Of a stretch of DNA of 52,186 bases, positions 21,541 to 32,454 are shown one piece after another; the first letter of the stretch is position 1, and every line of letters starts with the position of its first letter. Below the pieces are notes generated by a model. That model was given only the letters and a program-made list of their open reading frames with translations, was not told the DNA's origin and did no database searches. A program made the translations under genes and the position numbers. Source of the stretch: Nemertoderma westbladi (Eukaryota; Xenacoelomorpha; Nemertodermatida; Nemertodermatidae); NCBI GenBank assembly GCA_032718475.1, contig JAUCBJ010008521.1, positions 1 to 52,186 on the forward strand, written 5' to 3'.

Positions 21541-23497
21541 TGTGCTTTTAAGCTCTGGCGTAATTGTGGTTCTCCGCGATAAGGTGCAGTTTTTCACGAG
21601 TATCTACGTTCGAAGGCTCAATTCAAACAGGCAATGCGCCAATGTAAGAAAAATGAATCAACAATTAAACATGACAAAATGGCACAGAATTTACTCTCTG
21701 ACAACTCCAGCCGGGAATTCTGGTCCCAGGTTCGTAGTCATTCAAGTTGTAAAACCCCATTGCCCAATAAAGTAGGGGACAGCATTGGTGCTTCTAATAT
21801 TAGCAATATGTGGATGAACCATTTTAAAGATATATTTAACTGTGTTAAAGATGATACGTCGAGTACCTCTGTCAATATGTGTCTTGATACAAGTATTGAC
21901 ACGGGATATACTCATGTATCATTTAAGGAAGTTCTCGATTCTATACTGAGTCTGCCTACTGGTAAAGCCTCTGGGCCAGACAATCTGACAGCTGAACATT
22001 TCATAAATGGGTGTGGGTTCAACCTTATTCATTCCATTTGTATTTTATTAAATTCTCTGTTTATCCATAATTATATGCCCTCCGCCATGATGGATTCGAA
22101 TATAATACCTCTGGTTAAGGATAGGACAGGTGATATGACCTGCAAAGATAATTACAGAGGTATATCACTTTCCACAATATTAAGTAAGATTGTGGAAAAG
22201 GTTATTCTAGAACGTTGTATTCACCATTTGTCTACTTCAGATAACCAATTTGGTTTTAAGTCTAAATCTGGGACAGAAATGTGCATTTATACGCTTAAAG
22301 AAGTGATCAACTACTATCTCAGTTGTAATTCTTGTGTATATGTTTGTATGCTGGATGCTTCAAAAGCTTTCGACCGCGTTAACCACTTTAAGCTGTTCGA
22401 CAAGCTTCTGAAACGCTCAGTACCTGTATATATTGTCAGAATTGTAAGATTTTGGTACCGTAATCAATTATTGAAAGTTTATTGGGATGGTTTTTTATCT
22501 ACCTCTTTTACTGTAACTAATGGTACTCGTCAAGGTGGAATTCTTTCGCCGTTATTTTATAATATTTACATTGATGATTTAACTGTTGCATTAAATAATA
22601 GTAATCTAGGCTGTATGCTTGAATCAGTCCGAATTAATAATTTGCTTTATGCGGATGATCTGTGTCTGATTTCAAACTCTATTCACGGACTACAAACCCA
22701 TGTTGATATAGCTGTTGCTTACGCCGATAGTAATTCTATTATTTTCAATACCAAGAAGTCAAAATGTATATACTACATTCCGAAATCTTACACAGTCACT
22801 CGCTATGCCAATATTAAATTATATGGTGCGAATATCGAAATCGTGGACTCTTTCAATTATCTAGGTCATATTTTGTGCTCATCCACCGATGATGACAATG
22901 ACATTACCAAGCAGTTGCACTTGTTGTATGCTAGAGCAAACTCTCTTGTGAGAAAATTTGGTAAAGCATCCATTTGTGTCAAGGTTGCGCTTTTTCGCGC
23001 TTATTTAACCCCAATTTACTGCAATAGCCTTTGGGCTGAGAGTAACTACTCACACCGTGTCCATGAAAAGATACGAGTTGCATACAGCAACTGTGCTAGA
23101 TTATTATTTAATATTCCCTATTTAACTAATGATGAACCGACCAGTATGTCGGTTACATTTGGTGAGCTTAATTTACCAATGTTTTGTCATCTAAGACACA
23201 AATCTGTCACTAGCTTATATAAGAGGGTCATGGCTTCGCTTCACCCAACTGTCTAATACGTGCTGTGTTTTCTGTTTGTAGGAATGTGTCACGTATATTG
23301 TCATTCTACCCGTCGCGGGGTTAATTAATACATTATAAACTTTCATACTGTAATTAATAAATTTTATGTAAGTGTAAGTATGTAGGAGTACTAGTTTCCG
23401 TGTCTAATTGTGCTAACTGTGTATATTTTACTGTATTTTAACTATGGATTTAACTAATTGTACCTATGGTATGGAATAAATAGTAATAATAATAACA
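21541..23497 (+). mobile_element. CR1-like LINE nested in the RTE-like LINE
   Basis: A 5'-truncated non-LTR element: it begins inside the linker before the reverse transcriptase and ends in a TAATAATAATAA tail. The flanking endonuclease sequence of the host LINE continues on both sides, so it inserted after that LINE. Confidence 0.82.
21634..23256 (+). CDS. CR1/Rex-like reverse transcriptase
   Basis: A 540-codon open frame. Visible reverse transcriptase blocks are GKASGPDN near residue 110, NYRGISL near 173, GFKSKSG near 207, LDASKAFD at 240-247, GTRQGG at 298-302, and the catalytic YADD at 339-342, followed by a FNTKKSKC block. The ATG is internal: upstream the frame continues to an in-frame TAA near 21574, so the natural protein is longer and included an N-terminal endonuclease. 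The core looks catalytically complete, but without the 5' part it cannot be autonomous. Confidence 0.85.
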   Translation: MRQCKKNESTIKHDKMAQNLLSDNSSREFWSQVRSHSSCKTPLPNKVGDSIGASNISNMWMNHFKDIFNCVKDDTSSTSVNMCLDTSIDTGYTHVSFKEVLDSILSLPTGKASGPDNLTAEHFINGCGFNLIHSICILLNSLFIHNYMPSAMMDSNIIPLVKDRTGDMTCKDNYRGISLSTILSKIVEKVILERCIHHLSTSDNQFGFKSKSGTEMCIYTLKEVINYYLSCNSCVYVCMLDASKAFDRVNHFKLFDKLLKRSVPVYIVRIVRFWYRNQLLKVYWDGFLSTSFTVTNGTRQGGILSPLFYNIYIDDLTVALNNSNLGCMLESVRINNLLYADDLCLISNSIHGLQTHVDIAVAYADSNSIIFNTKKSKCIYYIPKSYTVTRYANIKLYGANIEIVDSFNYLGHILCSSTDDDNDITKQLHLLYARANSLVRKFGKASICVKVALFRAYLTPIYCNSLWAESNYSHRVHEKIRVAYSNCARLLFNIPYLTNDEPTSMSVTFGELNLPMFCHLRHKSVTSLYKRVMASLHPTV

Positions 23498-23542
23498 TAT
23501 AACACCAGTTCTAATAGAAATGGGTACTTACTTTTAGACCTA

Positions 23543-23845
23543 ATGGAAGAATGTGAATTGATACCAACAAACACCACATTCGAAAAGAGTAAGGGGAAGC
23601 TATGGACCTTTCAATACCCTAATGGAACCAAAGCACAACTGGATTACATCCTTATAAACAAAAAGTGGAGAAACAGCATGATCAACTGCGAGGCATACAG
23701 CTCGTTCAACCTAATTGGTTCGGACCACAGAATTGTGATTGCAGAGATCAGACTCAGTTTGAGAGCCAGCAAACCCAGGACAAGCAAGCAAATCAACTAT
23801 GACTGGGAGAAACTCAGAACTGACAATGCAGTAAAGGATGCTTAG
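23543..23845 (+). pseudogene. Endonuclease C-terminus of the RTE-like LINE
   Basis: 100 codons with LDYILINKKW and the GSDHR motif that closes AP-endonuclease domains, where His is catalytic. It ends in a stop at a deletion; the reverse transcriptase that should follow is missing. Confidence 0.75.
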
Positions 23846-23915
23846 ACAGTAGAATTAGACCACCAATTCAATATCGGAAGTTAGGAAAGCAAAGGCTTGG
23901 GTAGCTCTATCAAAA

Positions 23916-24287
23916 ATGGATACCATCTGGAAATCAGATCTCTCCAGGCACCTGAAGACTAAGTTCTTTCGAGCCACAGTGGAAAGTGTATTTTTATACG
24001 GGGGTGAGACCTGGACACTGACTAAATCACTTGAACAACGAATTGATGGTTGCTACACAAGACTACTAAGGGCAGCCCTCAACATCAGCTGGAGACAACA
24101 CATGACAAACGCCGAGCTTTATGGTACAATACCACCTGTATCAACCACCCTCCGTGAACGCAGATTAAGATTCAGTGGGCACTGCTGGCGAAGTAAAGAC
24201 GAGGTCATACCAGATCTACTTTTCTGGCAACCAACTCATGGAAAGCGTAGTCGTGGACGACCTGCCATAACATATGGATCAACTTGA
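23916..24287 (+). pseudogene. C-terminal region of the RTE-like LINE protein
   Basis: 123 codons with the thumb and C-terminal conserved blocks (FFRATVESVFLYGGETWTL, LRFSGHCWRS, FWQPTHG, RGRPAITY) typical of RTE-type proteins. It lies directly downstream of the deletion. Confidence 0.75.
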
Positions 24288-24390
24288 AAGGGATACTGAA
24301 CTTGGGAGAATCGAAATTGCGACAACTATGGAGAATCGGGAAGCCTGGAAGGATCTCATTTCCACTGTCCAAGTTCGCTCGACTTAGTAG

Positions 24391-25737
24391 TAGTATACAT
24401 ACTGTAATACTGAAAGAATATGAAAATTAGACTTATATTGGTAATCTCCGTCTAATATTTTTTCTACATAGGCTTTCGGGACGCCGAAATCATTAGAAGA
24501 CATTTTAAAATCATTGGACTTCTATTATAAGTGGCAGTTCTATGCATACGTAATGCAGGCACAATAAAATGAAAGTAACCAGAAGCAATACTTTTCAGTT
24601 TGAACACAAATTTTTAATTAACTTATACCACTTAATTCACATTCTATTAATTAGGTGGTTTGGGGCGAAATTTATAATGGAATACATTTCAGTTCTATAT
24701 TGCTATTGCAAGTTGTATTTGTGTAAAATGTTGGCGTGACACCACCAAAGAGTATGATACAAATATAAGATATATAGTGCAATTCCTATTTATTCCATCG
24801 AAATCAGAACCCCTAAACCCCTACTGTATAAAGCAAAAAACATGGTCAAACATTCAATGAAAAAATTTACTGAATTTAAAAACGGCTCAGAAATTGTGCC
24901 AAAAATAGTGTTCAAAAATAGTGCTATTGGTCGAAAAGTACCAAATATTTTATTATATATATATATTTTATTATTATTATTATATATATTTTAAAAATCA
25001 TTTTCAATAATTATAAAGTCTAAAGATTCTTAGGAATAGGTAATTTAAATAGTAAATTAAATTTAATATGTAAATTAAAATAAAATTAAATAGTAAATTT
25101 ACATGAGAACTGAAATAGTTTTCATATAGGTACACCACATGTACTGAAGTTTATACATGGCCGGACCATTACTTTAAATTCCTGCCATTTTATGACGAAG
25201 TGTTATTCAGTGTTTTATAGCGCTCAATTCTATCTAATATCCTTTACTGATACAAATTCGTTTATTGTTTTGGTTAGATTCATCCCTTCTGTAACTTTGG
25301 TTGTTAGTGAAAATCTGAATTCGTTTTTAAGGGGGGGAAACTACAAAGTGAATATAACAGAAGAAATCTGGTGTACTTTACATAACGGGTCTCGGGGCAA
25401 CTCGTGATCAATGTCATCGGAAATTATCGAGATTTAAAGTCATCATTCATCTACTACAGTACAGTAGGTCTACATAGGCATGCTAGGTTAAGCGCAGTAG
25501 TTGATGTGTGGGTGTATGTTGAAGTAAGTACTCAGCAGTCTAGAACATGCAGCATACGTCGTCGGCCTATTTCCAAATGTTACAAAGAGCAAACAAACTT
25601 ATGTACCAGTTTTTGGATGGCTTGATTGGTAATTTCTGCTACCTAGGTCTATGCTGAATAATTCCGAATACGAAAGGCCAAGACATAATCAACATTAAAT
25701 CTATCGAGGTTATGGAAATATCCCATCTATCTATAAT
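24391..25737. repeat. Diverged relative of the TIR element; no gene
   Basis: 24540-24960 matches 3720-3860 and 4735-4790 (TTTTTAATTAACTTATAC, TAATGGAATACATTTCA, GGTCGAAAAGTACCAAATAT). An AT-rich microsatellite is at 24950-24995. The rest is AT-rich without a recognisable gene. Confidence 0.55.
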
Positions 25738-25860
25738 CAACATGCTGCATTGCAGCTGCATTGAGATTGCTATACCAGGTTAACAACGAAATTACCCCGC
25801 CACAATACAATAATTCTATGCCGGCTTATCGATTAAATTGCGCCGCCACAATTACCTATT
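25738..25860 (-). mobile_element. 3' tail of an RTE-like LINE
   Basis: CATGCTGCATTGCAGCTGCA and ATGCCGGCTTATCGA match the tail of the LINE at 10165-10225 in the same orientation. It is a short truncated insertion. Confidence 0.65.
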
Positions 25861-26019
25861 AGGGTGGTGCGTTTTTTACTTTTTTCGATTTCGTTGTTCT
25901 ACCGGTGCGGAAAAGTTGCCAAATGGTAAAAAATTAAGGCAAAAAAATTTCTCTAAATTTCATCGATATCTTGACGGATCCCAAGGGGGTTGAAATTTTG
26001 AGCCATCTCGATGCACCAC
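25861..26019. mobile_element. Possible 160-bp MITE
   Basis: The ends GGTGGTGCG and ATGCACCAC are short imperfect inverted repeats around a TTTTTT-rich interior. No certain target duplication. Confidence 0.25.
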
Positions 26020-26229
26020 AATTAAATTTATAACAATAAAACACATTAATGAAAGATCAATGACCTAAGAAAGAACTTCCTGCATGCATAAAATGTCATG
26101 AAATGGGTCCAAACTTAGTTTGACACCAAAATTTTAATTTTTGGATCAAGGGAACTAGTGCCACAGGCACATGGACAGAACCTACCATTTGGCACAAAGT
26201 GATGATATTTCTAAATTTTCGCGATTTCC

Positions 26230-26665
26230 AACTTTGAATTATCTTGCTCATACTCCATTAATACTATACTCATTAGAACCGCAATGTCCGATTTAGTGGG
26301 GGTAGACAACTTCAATACAAACGTAGAGCGAATAGTTCTTGAGATATCGCAGAAAATGTGAAGTCCGGCACAAGTCTTCATTACCGCCTTGATGCGATAT
26401 GGTCAAATCCTCAAAGTTTTATTTTGAATTATCTCAAGGAACCAAGAATAGACACATCACAGAAATGATCGATGTAGTGGGTGTAGACACCTTTAAAATA
26501 AGAGTAGAGTCATTAGTTCCTGAGTTATTTTACAAAATGTCAAGACTATGTCCACCAATTAATACTTGAGATTGAGTTGACCCATTCCACACATTTTGTA
26601 CAAAAACTATAGTGAATTAATCACTACTCTTTAATTTTGAAGGTGTCTGTATACACTAAATCAAT
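26230..26665. repeat. Direct and inverted degenerate repeats
   Basis: A unit with GATTTAGTGGGGGTAGACA..AGTTCTTGAG recurs at about 26290-26350 and 26475-26535. It appears inverted at about 26605-26665, where it overlaps the end of the minus-strand ORF. This looks like a subterminal repeat region of a DNA element. Confidence 0.5.
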
Positions 26666-27280
26666 TTAAATATCTTTTCATTTGAGTGTAGCAACCACAT
26701 GGTGTACCAAATCCTTGAATATGTGTTGAAGTTTTACTTCCAGAGATCATATATGCTGCAAACTTTTGCTTAAAAGTAAGTGGTCCAATGAAATTTGTCG
26801 ATACTAGATGACAAAGTTGCTCTACTGTTTTTAATATCTTATATTGAACACTTTTATCTGCCTCTCCAAAAGTGCCGACCCCAGCGAGCAAACAACAAAA
26901 GTTAAGTACATCGGGATGAATTTTGTTTGCATACTCATCATTGTTCAATTCTTCATATTTATAAAGTGTCTTCAATGAAGAAACAGTTTCTATTAGGTAT
27001 GGCTTTAACTGTTCGGAAATAACAACAGTCCAATCAATTTCTCTGAAGGTTCATCTACTACAACATTCGTGCTCTCATTCAAATTCATTAATGACTTAGC
27101 GGATTCGTAACAGTCTACGCATATGAATTTCCCACGCCCCATCTTACCCATCTCATGAAGATATGATATTACAGTTTTGTTTGCATGTTTTCTTTGCGGG
27201 TCTGTTGGAATTAAGTTTGTACTTGCATGACAGTCATTGATGGAACACAATCTGGAGTATTGTAAATTTGTCGTTGCCAT
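26661..27280 (-). pseudogene. Unrecognised gene with one frameshift
   Basis: Two minus-strand frames follow one another: 27280-27005 and 26975-26661. The second frame is open upstream across the junction (about 27040), so a single frameshift separates them. The first part has several Cys pairs (C-x4-C near the start, CVDC later) that could bind zinc; the rest is mostly alpha-helical in character. I do not recognise the family. It lies downstream of, and in the same orientation as, the PHD-like gene at 27639-29140, and may be part of the same transposon or host gene. Confidence 0.4.
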
Positions 27281-27469
27281 TATATAGTATTATAAAGTTA
27301 AGGAGCTGTACGGGTAATTCGGTTGTAAAAAATTGGCTGTAAAAATGAAAGTGATATCTAACACTGACAGCGACGTATTGGGATATATAGGAGCCATAAC
27401 ACATGTGAAAATAAAAAAGTGATAGGACGGGTACATTTTTTATTAAAAATTCATCACCCCTTATTGTAA

Positions 27470-27725
27470 TATACCACTGTAATATAGATATACTGTAGAA
27501 TATTATACCACTGTAATATAGATATACTGTAGAATATTATACCACTGTAATATAGATATACTGTAGAATATTATACCACTGTAATATAGATATACTGTAG
27601 AATATTATACCACTGTAATATAGATATACTGTAGAATATTATACCACTGTAATATAGATATACTGTAGAATATTATACCACTGTAATATAGATATACTGT
27701 AGAATATTATACTGTAGAATATACA
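27470..27725. repeat. 35-bp tandem repeat, about 7-8 copies
   Basis: The unit has ATACCACTGTAATATAGATA and TACTGTAGAATATT, nearly identical between copies. It runs over the 3' end of the minus-strand PHD-like ORF. Confidence 0.9.
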
Positions 27726-29140
27726 TAGATTCAGTTGTACAGTTTTCTTTGGCCGCTCACGCTTGGTAGCCTTATCGGTCCTGGTCGCTCCCTTGGTCCT
27801 TACTACCGCATCTGCCTGGGGAGGCAATCTCTCGTTCCTGTGGATGTTGCAGTACCAATTCATTCGCCCTGCATCTTCAGTCCAATAACTGTCCAATAAC
27901 CCCATACAAAATGCATGTATCCATCGACCGCAAGATGTTCCCTTGATGCATTCGAGCCAAAGACCAGCAATGTCGCTGACTGCGCATAATATGCGTCCAC
28001 AGACTTCACACATATTTGCTGGCAATGGAAGGATCCTGGTGTCGTCTGTTATAACGGAAGCCGGCGTTTTTGTGGGGGTCCAAAATGTTGGTGTGTTGGA
28101 AACGATTTCTTCGTTGGCGGTACCTGGAGTTATCGCATGGGGAATATCGACGGAAATAATCATAGCTGCGAGTGCATTTCTCGCACTCACCTCAGAGTCA
28201 AATTTCTTTTTATTTAGTTCCTTGAAGCTTATATTGGTTAGCAAAGATGACTCTGATCTAACGACGGAGATGTTAGACCTACCCATTTTTTTATTGAAAA
28301 AAATAATATCCCCCCCAATGGATGTAAGAGTTTCCAGTAAATTCAGTTTCTCCATTAGGCCTTATTTTCGATTGCATACTACTGTTGCTCTTTTTGCGTT
28401 ATCTTGGATATACTCAGCGTTCCCTTTTCTTATACGAGTACACGCTGGTGGAGGAACTGGTTTACGTTTTCCCTGGTTTATGCACTCGACCCCAACACCC
28501 TCGGCCCCAACGCCCTCGCCCCAACACCCTCGTCCCCGATATCCTTGTTACCAACACCCAAGCCCCCAACACCCTCGGCCCCAACGCCCTCGGCCCCAAA
28601 ACCCTCGCCCCCAACACCCAAGCCCCCAACACCCAAGCCCCCAACACCCTCGACCCCAACGCCCTCGCCCCCAACACCCTCGTCCCCAATATCCTTGTTA
28701 CCAACACACAAGCCCCCAACACCCTTGGCCCCAACGCCCTCGGCCCCAAAACCCTCGCCCCCAACACCCTCGCCCCCAACACCTAAGCCCACAACACCCT
28801 CGTCCCCAATATCCTTGTTAGCAACACCCTCGCCCCCAAAACCCTCGCCCCCAACACCCTCGTCTCCAACACCCTCTCTCCCAACGCCGTAGAAATGTAA
28901 CACCCGTTTGGCTTTCTTGTACGGCACCCACGATTTATCTCTCATTTCGTCGTCCACATCGGAAATAATAGGAGATGGAATGTGCAGTTCCATTTCCTCC
29001 AGTGGTGGTGTAACTGGAGGTGGTTGGCGACTTATAGGGGAATAAAGTGGGTGCTTCTGTATTAGTTCCGGCAAAGTGTTCTGCCATAGATTCTCTAAGG
29101 AATTCTCAACATCGGAATCGGATTCGCTATCCATCATCAT
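27639..29140 (-). pseudogene. Acidic, Gly-Val repeat, MADS-like and PHD-like protein, broken
   Basis: Order on the minus strand: an acidic N-terminus from ATG 29140 with Pro-rich linkers; a Gly-Val-Glu repeat (about 28880-28490) made by a short tandem DNA repeat; a basic segment whose spacing resembles a MADS box (EYIQDNAKRATVVCNRK, then LMEKLNLLETLTSIGG); and a Cys/His cluster that fits a PHD finger (CEVC, C-x5-C, HAFC, WYCNIH) at about 28010-27830; then a basic tail. The frame changes once within the repeat, and a TAA at 28362-28364 splits the MADS-like segment. MADS and PHD calls are by eye. It may be a transposon-encoded DNA-binding protein or a decayed host gene. Confidence 0.45.
28490..28880. 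repeat. Short tandem repeat coding Gly-Val-rich sequence
   Basis: Plus-strand units such as CCCCCAACACCCTCG (15 bp) and longer mixed units alternate with CCAATATCCTTGTTACCAAC. On the minus strand they encode GVGGEGVG-like sequence. Confidence 0.85.
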
Positions 29141-29485
29141 ATTGATAGTGTAATAATACTATTTAATTATGATATATTTATTTATTTGTGTATGATTGAT
29201 ATGTTTATATTTGCAGTGATTTCTTAATTAAAAAAAAAATAACATACAGTACTGCGTTGCAAAGTAGACCTACTTTACAGAGTTCTGATCCTTGTATCTT
29301 TAATTCCAGTCCCTCACCGCGAATGTTCGTGAAACAAAAACCATTTATTAGCACACTAAAGTGTTACCCACAAGAAGACACGAAGTTGGCTCTTCGTGCA
29401 GCATGTGACATAAACTCATGTGAAGTGTTAGCTCGACAGCTGCTCTAAATAATTATAAGTAATATCCCAGTGAAAAGTGAATGTG
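29141..29485. other. Short ORF fragment, unassigned
   Basis: 29257-29448 holds a 63-codon open frame preceded by an acceptor-like TATTTGCAG at about 29207-29215. No family is recognised. The LTR element inserted just beyond it. Confidence 0.25.
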
Positions 29486-30062
29486 TGTTAGCGTATTCAA
29501 TTCCGCTAACCAGCCCACACAAAGTTGGTTTTAAACAATATTGGGAGCACGAGGTTGATCACCAATCAACCTCGTGTCACCCCAATAGACGGGGCGACAA
29601 ACCCCAAAGGGAACACACAGCCGGGGTCAGAGGTTACACCTCCGGGAGGGAGAGAGTGATAGCAGCAGGGGGAAACACTCCCAGAGAGATGGGAGGGCGA
29701 GAAGTGAGTTATTAGCCAATGGGGGGAAGGCATCCACTGAGTAATGTAATGCGGCCAACCAGTGCAATATATATTACCATTTGTTGTGCCAATTCATTCA
29801 CTTGGTTAGTCAGTTTTAGTTAGGGCAGACTGTTCACCGATTACCGTTCACTGCCGTCATCTATAATTCAGCTTTACCGGTACATTCACTCAGTTACAAT
29901 TGTGCTTACACTTCACTTGTTAATTCTACATTTTATATATATCATTTTACAACAAAGTCGGAATAACTCTCAACAACCTAGAACTCTTTTCATACACACA
30001 CGGCGGGGAACGCGTAAATCAGATAACCGGATAAACCGGGATCCTCGGTGGATCCCGTGACA
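29486..30062 (+). repeat. 5' LTR of RT-less element
   Basis: TGTTAGCGTATTCAATTCCG at the start, ...CCGTGACA at the end, 577 bp. It has several substitutions and one short indel cluster relative to the 3' LTR. Confidence 0.92.
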
Positions 30063-30133
30063 GTAATAAGATCCAGCAGCTGCCCGATACGATAGTAAAA
30101 GACCAACAAACTTTAACTGACAGTCAGCCAACC

Positions 30134-30493
30134 ATGAGTCGAGAAGGAGAGACGACACTGCCTCGGACCCCGGACGGCGATCTAACGATCCGCGAGGCCG
30201 TGACGCAACGGTACCGACCCACGACGCCGAATCAATCGACTACGGATGATCCGGCAATCCAAACTGAGGGGGGCCGTCTACAACGAGCAGACGAGTTGAG
30301 AGAGGAGAGAGACGAGTCGACACACAGCGGCGGTCGACGTGCCGATGTCGCCAGCCAGCCACAGGCCGAGGGCGACGGACGGCCCACCGGAATGGCGATG
30401 GTGGGGCCACCGGTACGACGCCGGACATGGAGGGATAAAGGAGACGTTGGCGACGAGGATGTCGGGGTCAGCGACCGGCTCCGACGAGCCTAA
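30134..30493 (+). CDS. Small charged ORF in the leader
   Basis: 119 codons, rich in Arg, Asp, Glu and Thr, starting 72 bases after the LTR. No domain recognised. It could be the start of the Gag precursor in another frame or a separate leader peptide. Confidence 0.35.
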   Translation: MSREGETTLPRTPDGDLTIREAVTQRYRPTTPNQSTTDDPAIQTEGGRLQRADELREERDESTHSGGRRADVASQPQAEGDGRPTGMAMVGPPVRRRTWRDKGDVGDEDVGVSDRLRRA

Positions 30494-30681
30494 GCCGCGA
30501 CCCGGAAGCAACTGAGAAAAGCCAAAGGAGGGGCCAAGATAGACCAGGTGAAGCTAGAGAAGCGGCTAGGTGAGTCGAACATACATTTTGATTACTTAGT
30601 CGCTTTGGGCAGGGAGAACTAGCCGATGAGAGAGCGAGAGGGGTTGCCACCGAACTGTTTGAACTGTGGGAATGTAGGGGT

Positions 30682-31593
30682 ATGGAACCTAGCGTGGTGT
30701 ATATAGGGCCATACTTAGTCGATGCCTGGGGAATCAAATTAGTGGGTTGGAGGAGACCGCAGGAGAGCGAATCTGAGGTTAACCCCGAGGATTCGGTCTC
30801 GTCGGTCGGAGAAAATTCCGGGAGGCGGGGGAAAGTTAGTAGGACGGGAAGGCGACGGAGGTCTGTTGCGACCGATAAGTCTGCTACATCCTCCGCAAAA
30901 GAAAGACGGGTGCGGGAAATAGATCTGGCGTGCCAGCTCGATCTGGCGGCGCTAGACCAGAGAGAACTAGAGAGACAGTTAGAGGAAGGGAGTGCGTTAT
31001 TAGAGAAGGAGAAAGAACTGGTTAGAGAGAACAGAGAGAGGGCTGAGAAGGTCGCGAGAAGCTTTAAGGAATGCGAGGAGATAGGGAGGATAGAAAGGAA
31101 GGAGCAAGAAGAGCGCGAGGCAGCGAGTGAGGCGAGAGAGCAGAGTGAACGTGCGAGAGAGCAGAGTGAACGTGCGAGAGAGCAGAGTGAACGTGCGAGA
31201 GAGCGGAATGAACGTAAAGAGTGCGAGGCGAGGGCGGAAGGTGAGCAAAGAGAGCGTGAGGCGAGACGACTCAAGGGGGTTGCGAGAGAGGCGGAATTAG
31301 CCGATCAGAGTGCGCGGGAGGATATGGAGAGAGAGGCAGAGGGGAAGCATGTGCGGGATGATTTGCATGCCCGCCTAAGGGGGCTTATTCAATATCAAGC
31401 CAAACAGAAGCGCCGACTGGAACTGGCACAGATGGGGCTGTCAGAGAGCGAGGCTGGCTCGAGTATTTACGAGGAGCCGGGAGTTAGGAAAACGTTTATT
31501 AATGCCCCACTTACAGGGACCGCACGACAGACCCAGGACTGGTGTGACCGTACGGGCGGGGGGGGGGGGGGGGGGGTAATAATAATAATATAG
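30682..31593 (+). CDS. Coiled-coil, Glu/Arg-rich Gag leader ORF
   Basis: 303 codons. The central half is a strongly charged helix with an imperfect seven-residue repeat (EQSERAR units at about residues 153-175), predicted coiled coil. The frame runs into an 18-base G run at 31559-31576 and stops after it. A different frame, open straight from that G run, continues at 31578 with an Asn-rich stretch, so a one- or two-base change in run length would join the two. Likely an N-terminal extension of Gag; function unknown. Confidence 0.5.
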   Translation: MEPSVVYIGPYLVDAWGIKLVGWRRPQESESEVNPEDSVSSVGENSGRRGKVSRTGRRRRSVATDKSATSSAKERRVREIDLACQLDLAALDQRELERQLEEGSALLEKEKELVRENRERAEKVARSFKECEEIGRIERKEQEEREAASEAREQSERAREQSERAREQSERARERNERKECEARAEGEQREREARRLKGVAREAELADQSAREDMEREAEGKHVRDDLHARLRGLIQYQAKQKRRLELAQMGLSESEAGSSIYEEPGVRKTFINAPLTGTARQTQDWCDRTGGGGGGGVIIII

Positions 31594-31622
31594 TAGAGGA
31601 CGTTAATATTAATAGTACCGTA

Positions 31623-32156
31623 TTGGATAATTCTAACCAAACCTTTATTGCAGGAAATATTTTACCTAGTAGTAGTAATTTAAATTTAAATACAAATAAT
31701 TCAAATAATAATACTAATTTAAATAATTCGAATAATCTAATTCAAATAACTAAATCTGACTTACAAAATAATTCAAATAACCTTATTTCGAACGAACAAA
31801 ATAATCCCTTTTCTAATTTAGGCGTGCAAAGTAATTTGATTGATTTGGAGGATTTAATTAATTTAACAGATAATACTGGTAGTGGTGCTATTAATATAAA
31901 CGCGGCAGGTGCAGACGGCCCGGCAGGTGAGAGCCTGGTAGGCCACGCAGTCAGTAGGCAGGAAGTGGCGGGGTTGAGTCAACCCGAGGAGGGCCTGGTA
32001 GGCCACGTAGTCAGTAGGCAGGAAGTGGCGGGGTTGAGTCAACCCGAGGAGGGCCTGGTAGGCCACGTAGTTAGTAGGCAGGAGGTGGCGCGGTTAAGTC
32101 AACCCAATGAGGGCCTGGTAGGCCACGTAGTTAGTAGGCAGGAGGTGGCGCAGTAA
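31623..32156 (+). CDS. Asn-rich ORF with 20-residue repeats
   Basis: 177 codons. The first 90 residues are Asn-rich; then four copies of a 20-residue unit (GLVGHVVSRQEVAGLSQPEE and variants) encoded by a 60-bp tandem repeat at about 31930-32200. The frame stops because one repeat lacks a base, and the same repeat series continues in the next frame. It probably belongs to the same precursor as the ORFs on either side. Confidence 0.45.
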   Translation: MDNSNQTFIAGNILPSSSNLNLNTNNSNNNTNLNNSNNLIQITKSDLQNNSNNLISNEQNNPFSNLGVQSNLIDLEDLINLTDNTGSGAININAAGADGPAGESLVGHAVSRQEVAGLSQPEEGLVGHVVSRQEVAGLSQPEEGLVGHVVSRQEVARLSQPNEGLVGHVVSRQEVAQ

Positions 32157-32454
32157 GTCAACCCAATGAGGGCCTGGTAGGCCACGTAGTTAGTAGGCAG
32201 GAAGTGGAGGGCCTAGTAGGCCGCACAGTAGCAGAGGGAGAGGCGGGGGTGAATAGACCCAGCCGCAGTAGGGTTAGTGTGTCGACTAGAGAGGGGTGTA
32301 GAAGTAATGCGAGAGATAGTGAAGTAATAGGTGGCGAGTGGGGGGGGGGGGGGGGGGGGCTACAGGAGCCCCACAACGAGAGATTAGCGGCGAGAGGGGG
32401 GGGGGACAAAGAGTTTCCCACAAGCATCGGCGGATAATGCGCGGGGCGAGTTAG

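Larger units (their letters stand above)
20990..24390 (+). mobile_element. RTE-like LINE, interrupted and internally deleted
   Basis: The 5' part (20998-21435) has a basic leader and the start of an AP-endonuclease domain (IATINARTL). After a deletion near 21390 the endonuclease continues with KVIAGDLNAHI at about 21470-21530. It is then cut by another LINE (21541-23497) and resumes with NRNGYLLLDLMEE, LDYILINKKW and GSDHR at 23515-23845. The reverse transcriptase core is gone; only the C-terminal part (23880-24285, with LLYGGETWTLT-like and GHCWRSKDE blocks) remains. Dead copy. Confidence 0.82.

Noticed and set aside
28404-28892. Pro/Ser/Thr-rich plus-strand ORFs of 130-290 codons
   Set aside because: Antisense shadows of the tandem repeat that encodes the Gly-Val segment on the minus strand.
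30468-31274. 268-codon minus-strand Leu/Ser-rich ORF
   Set aside because: Mirror of the Glu/Arg coiled-coil ORF on the plus strand; low-complexity composition only.
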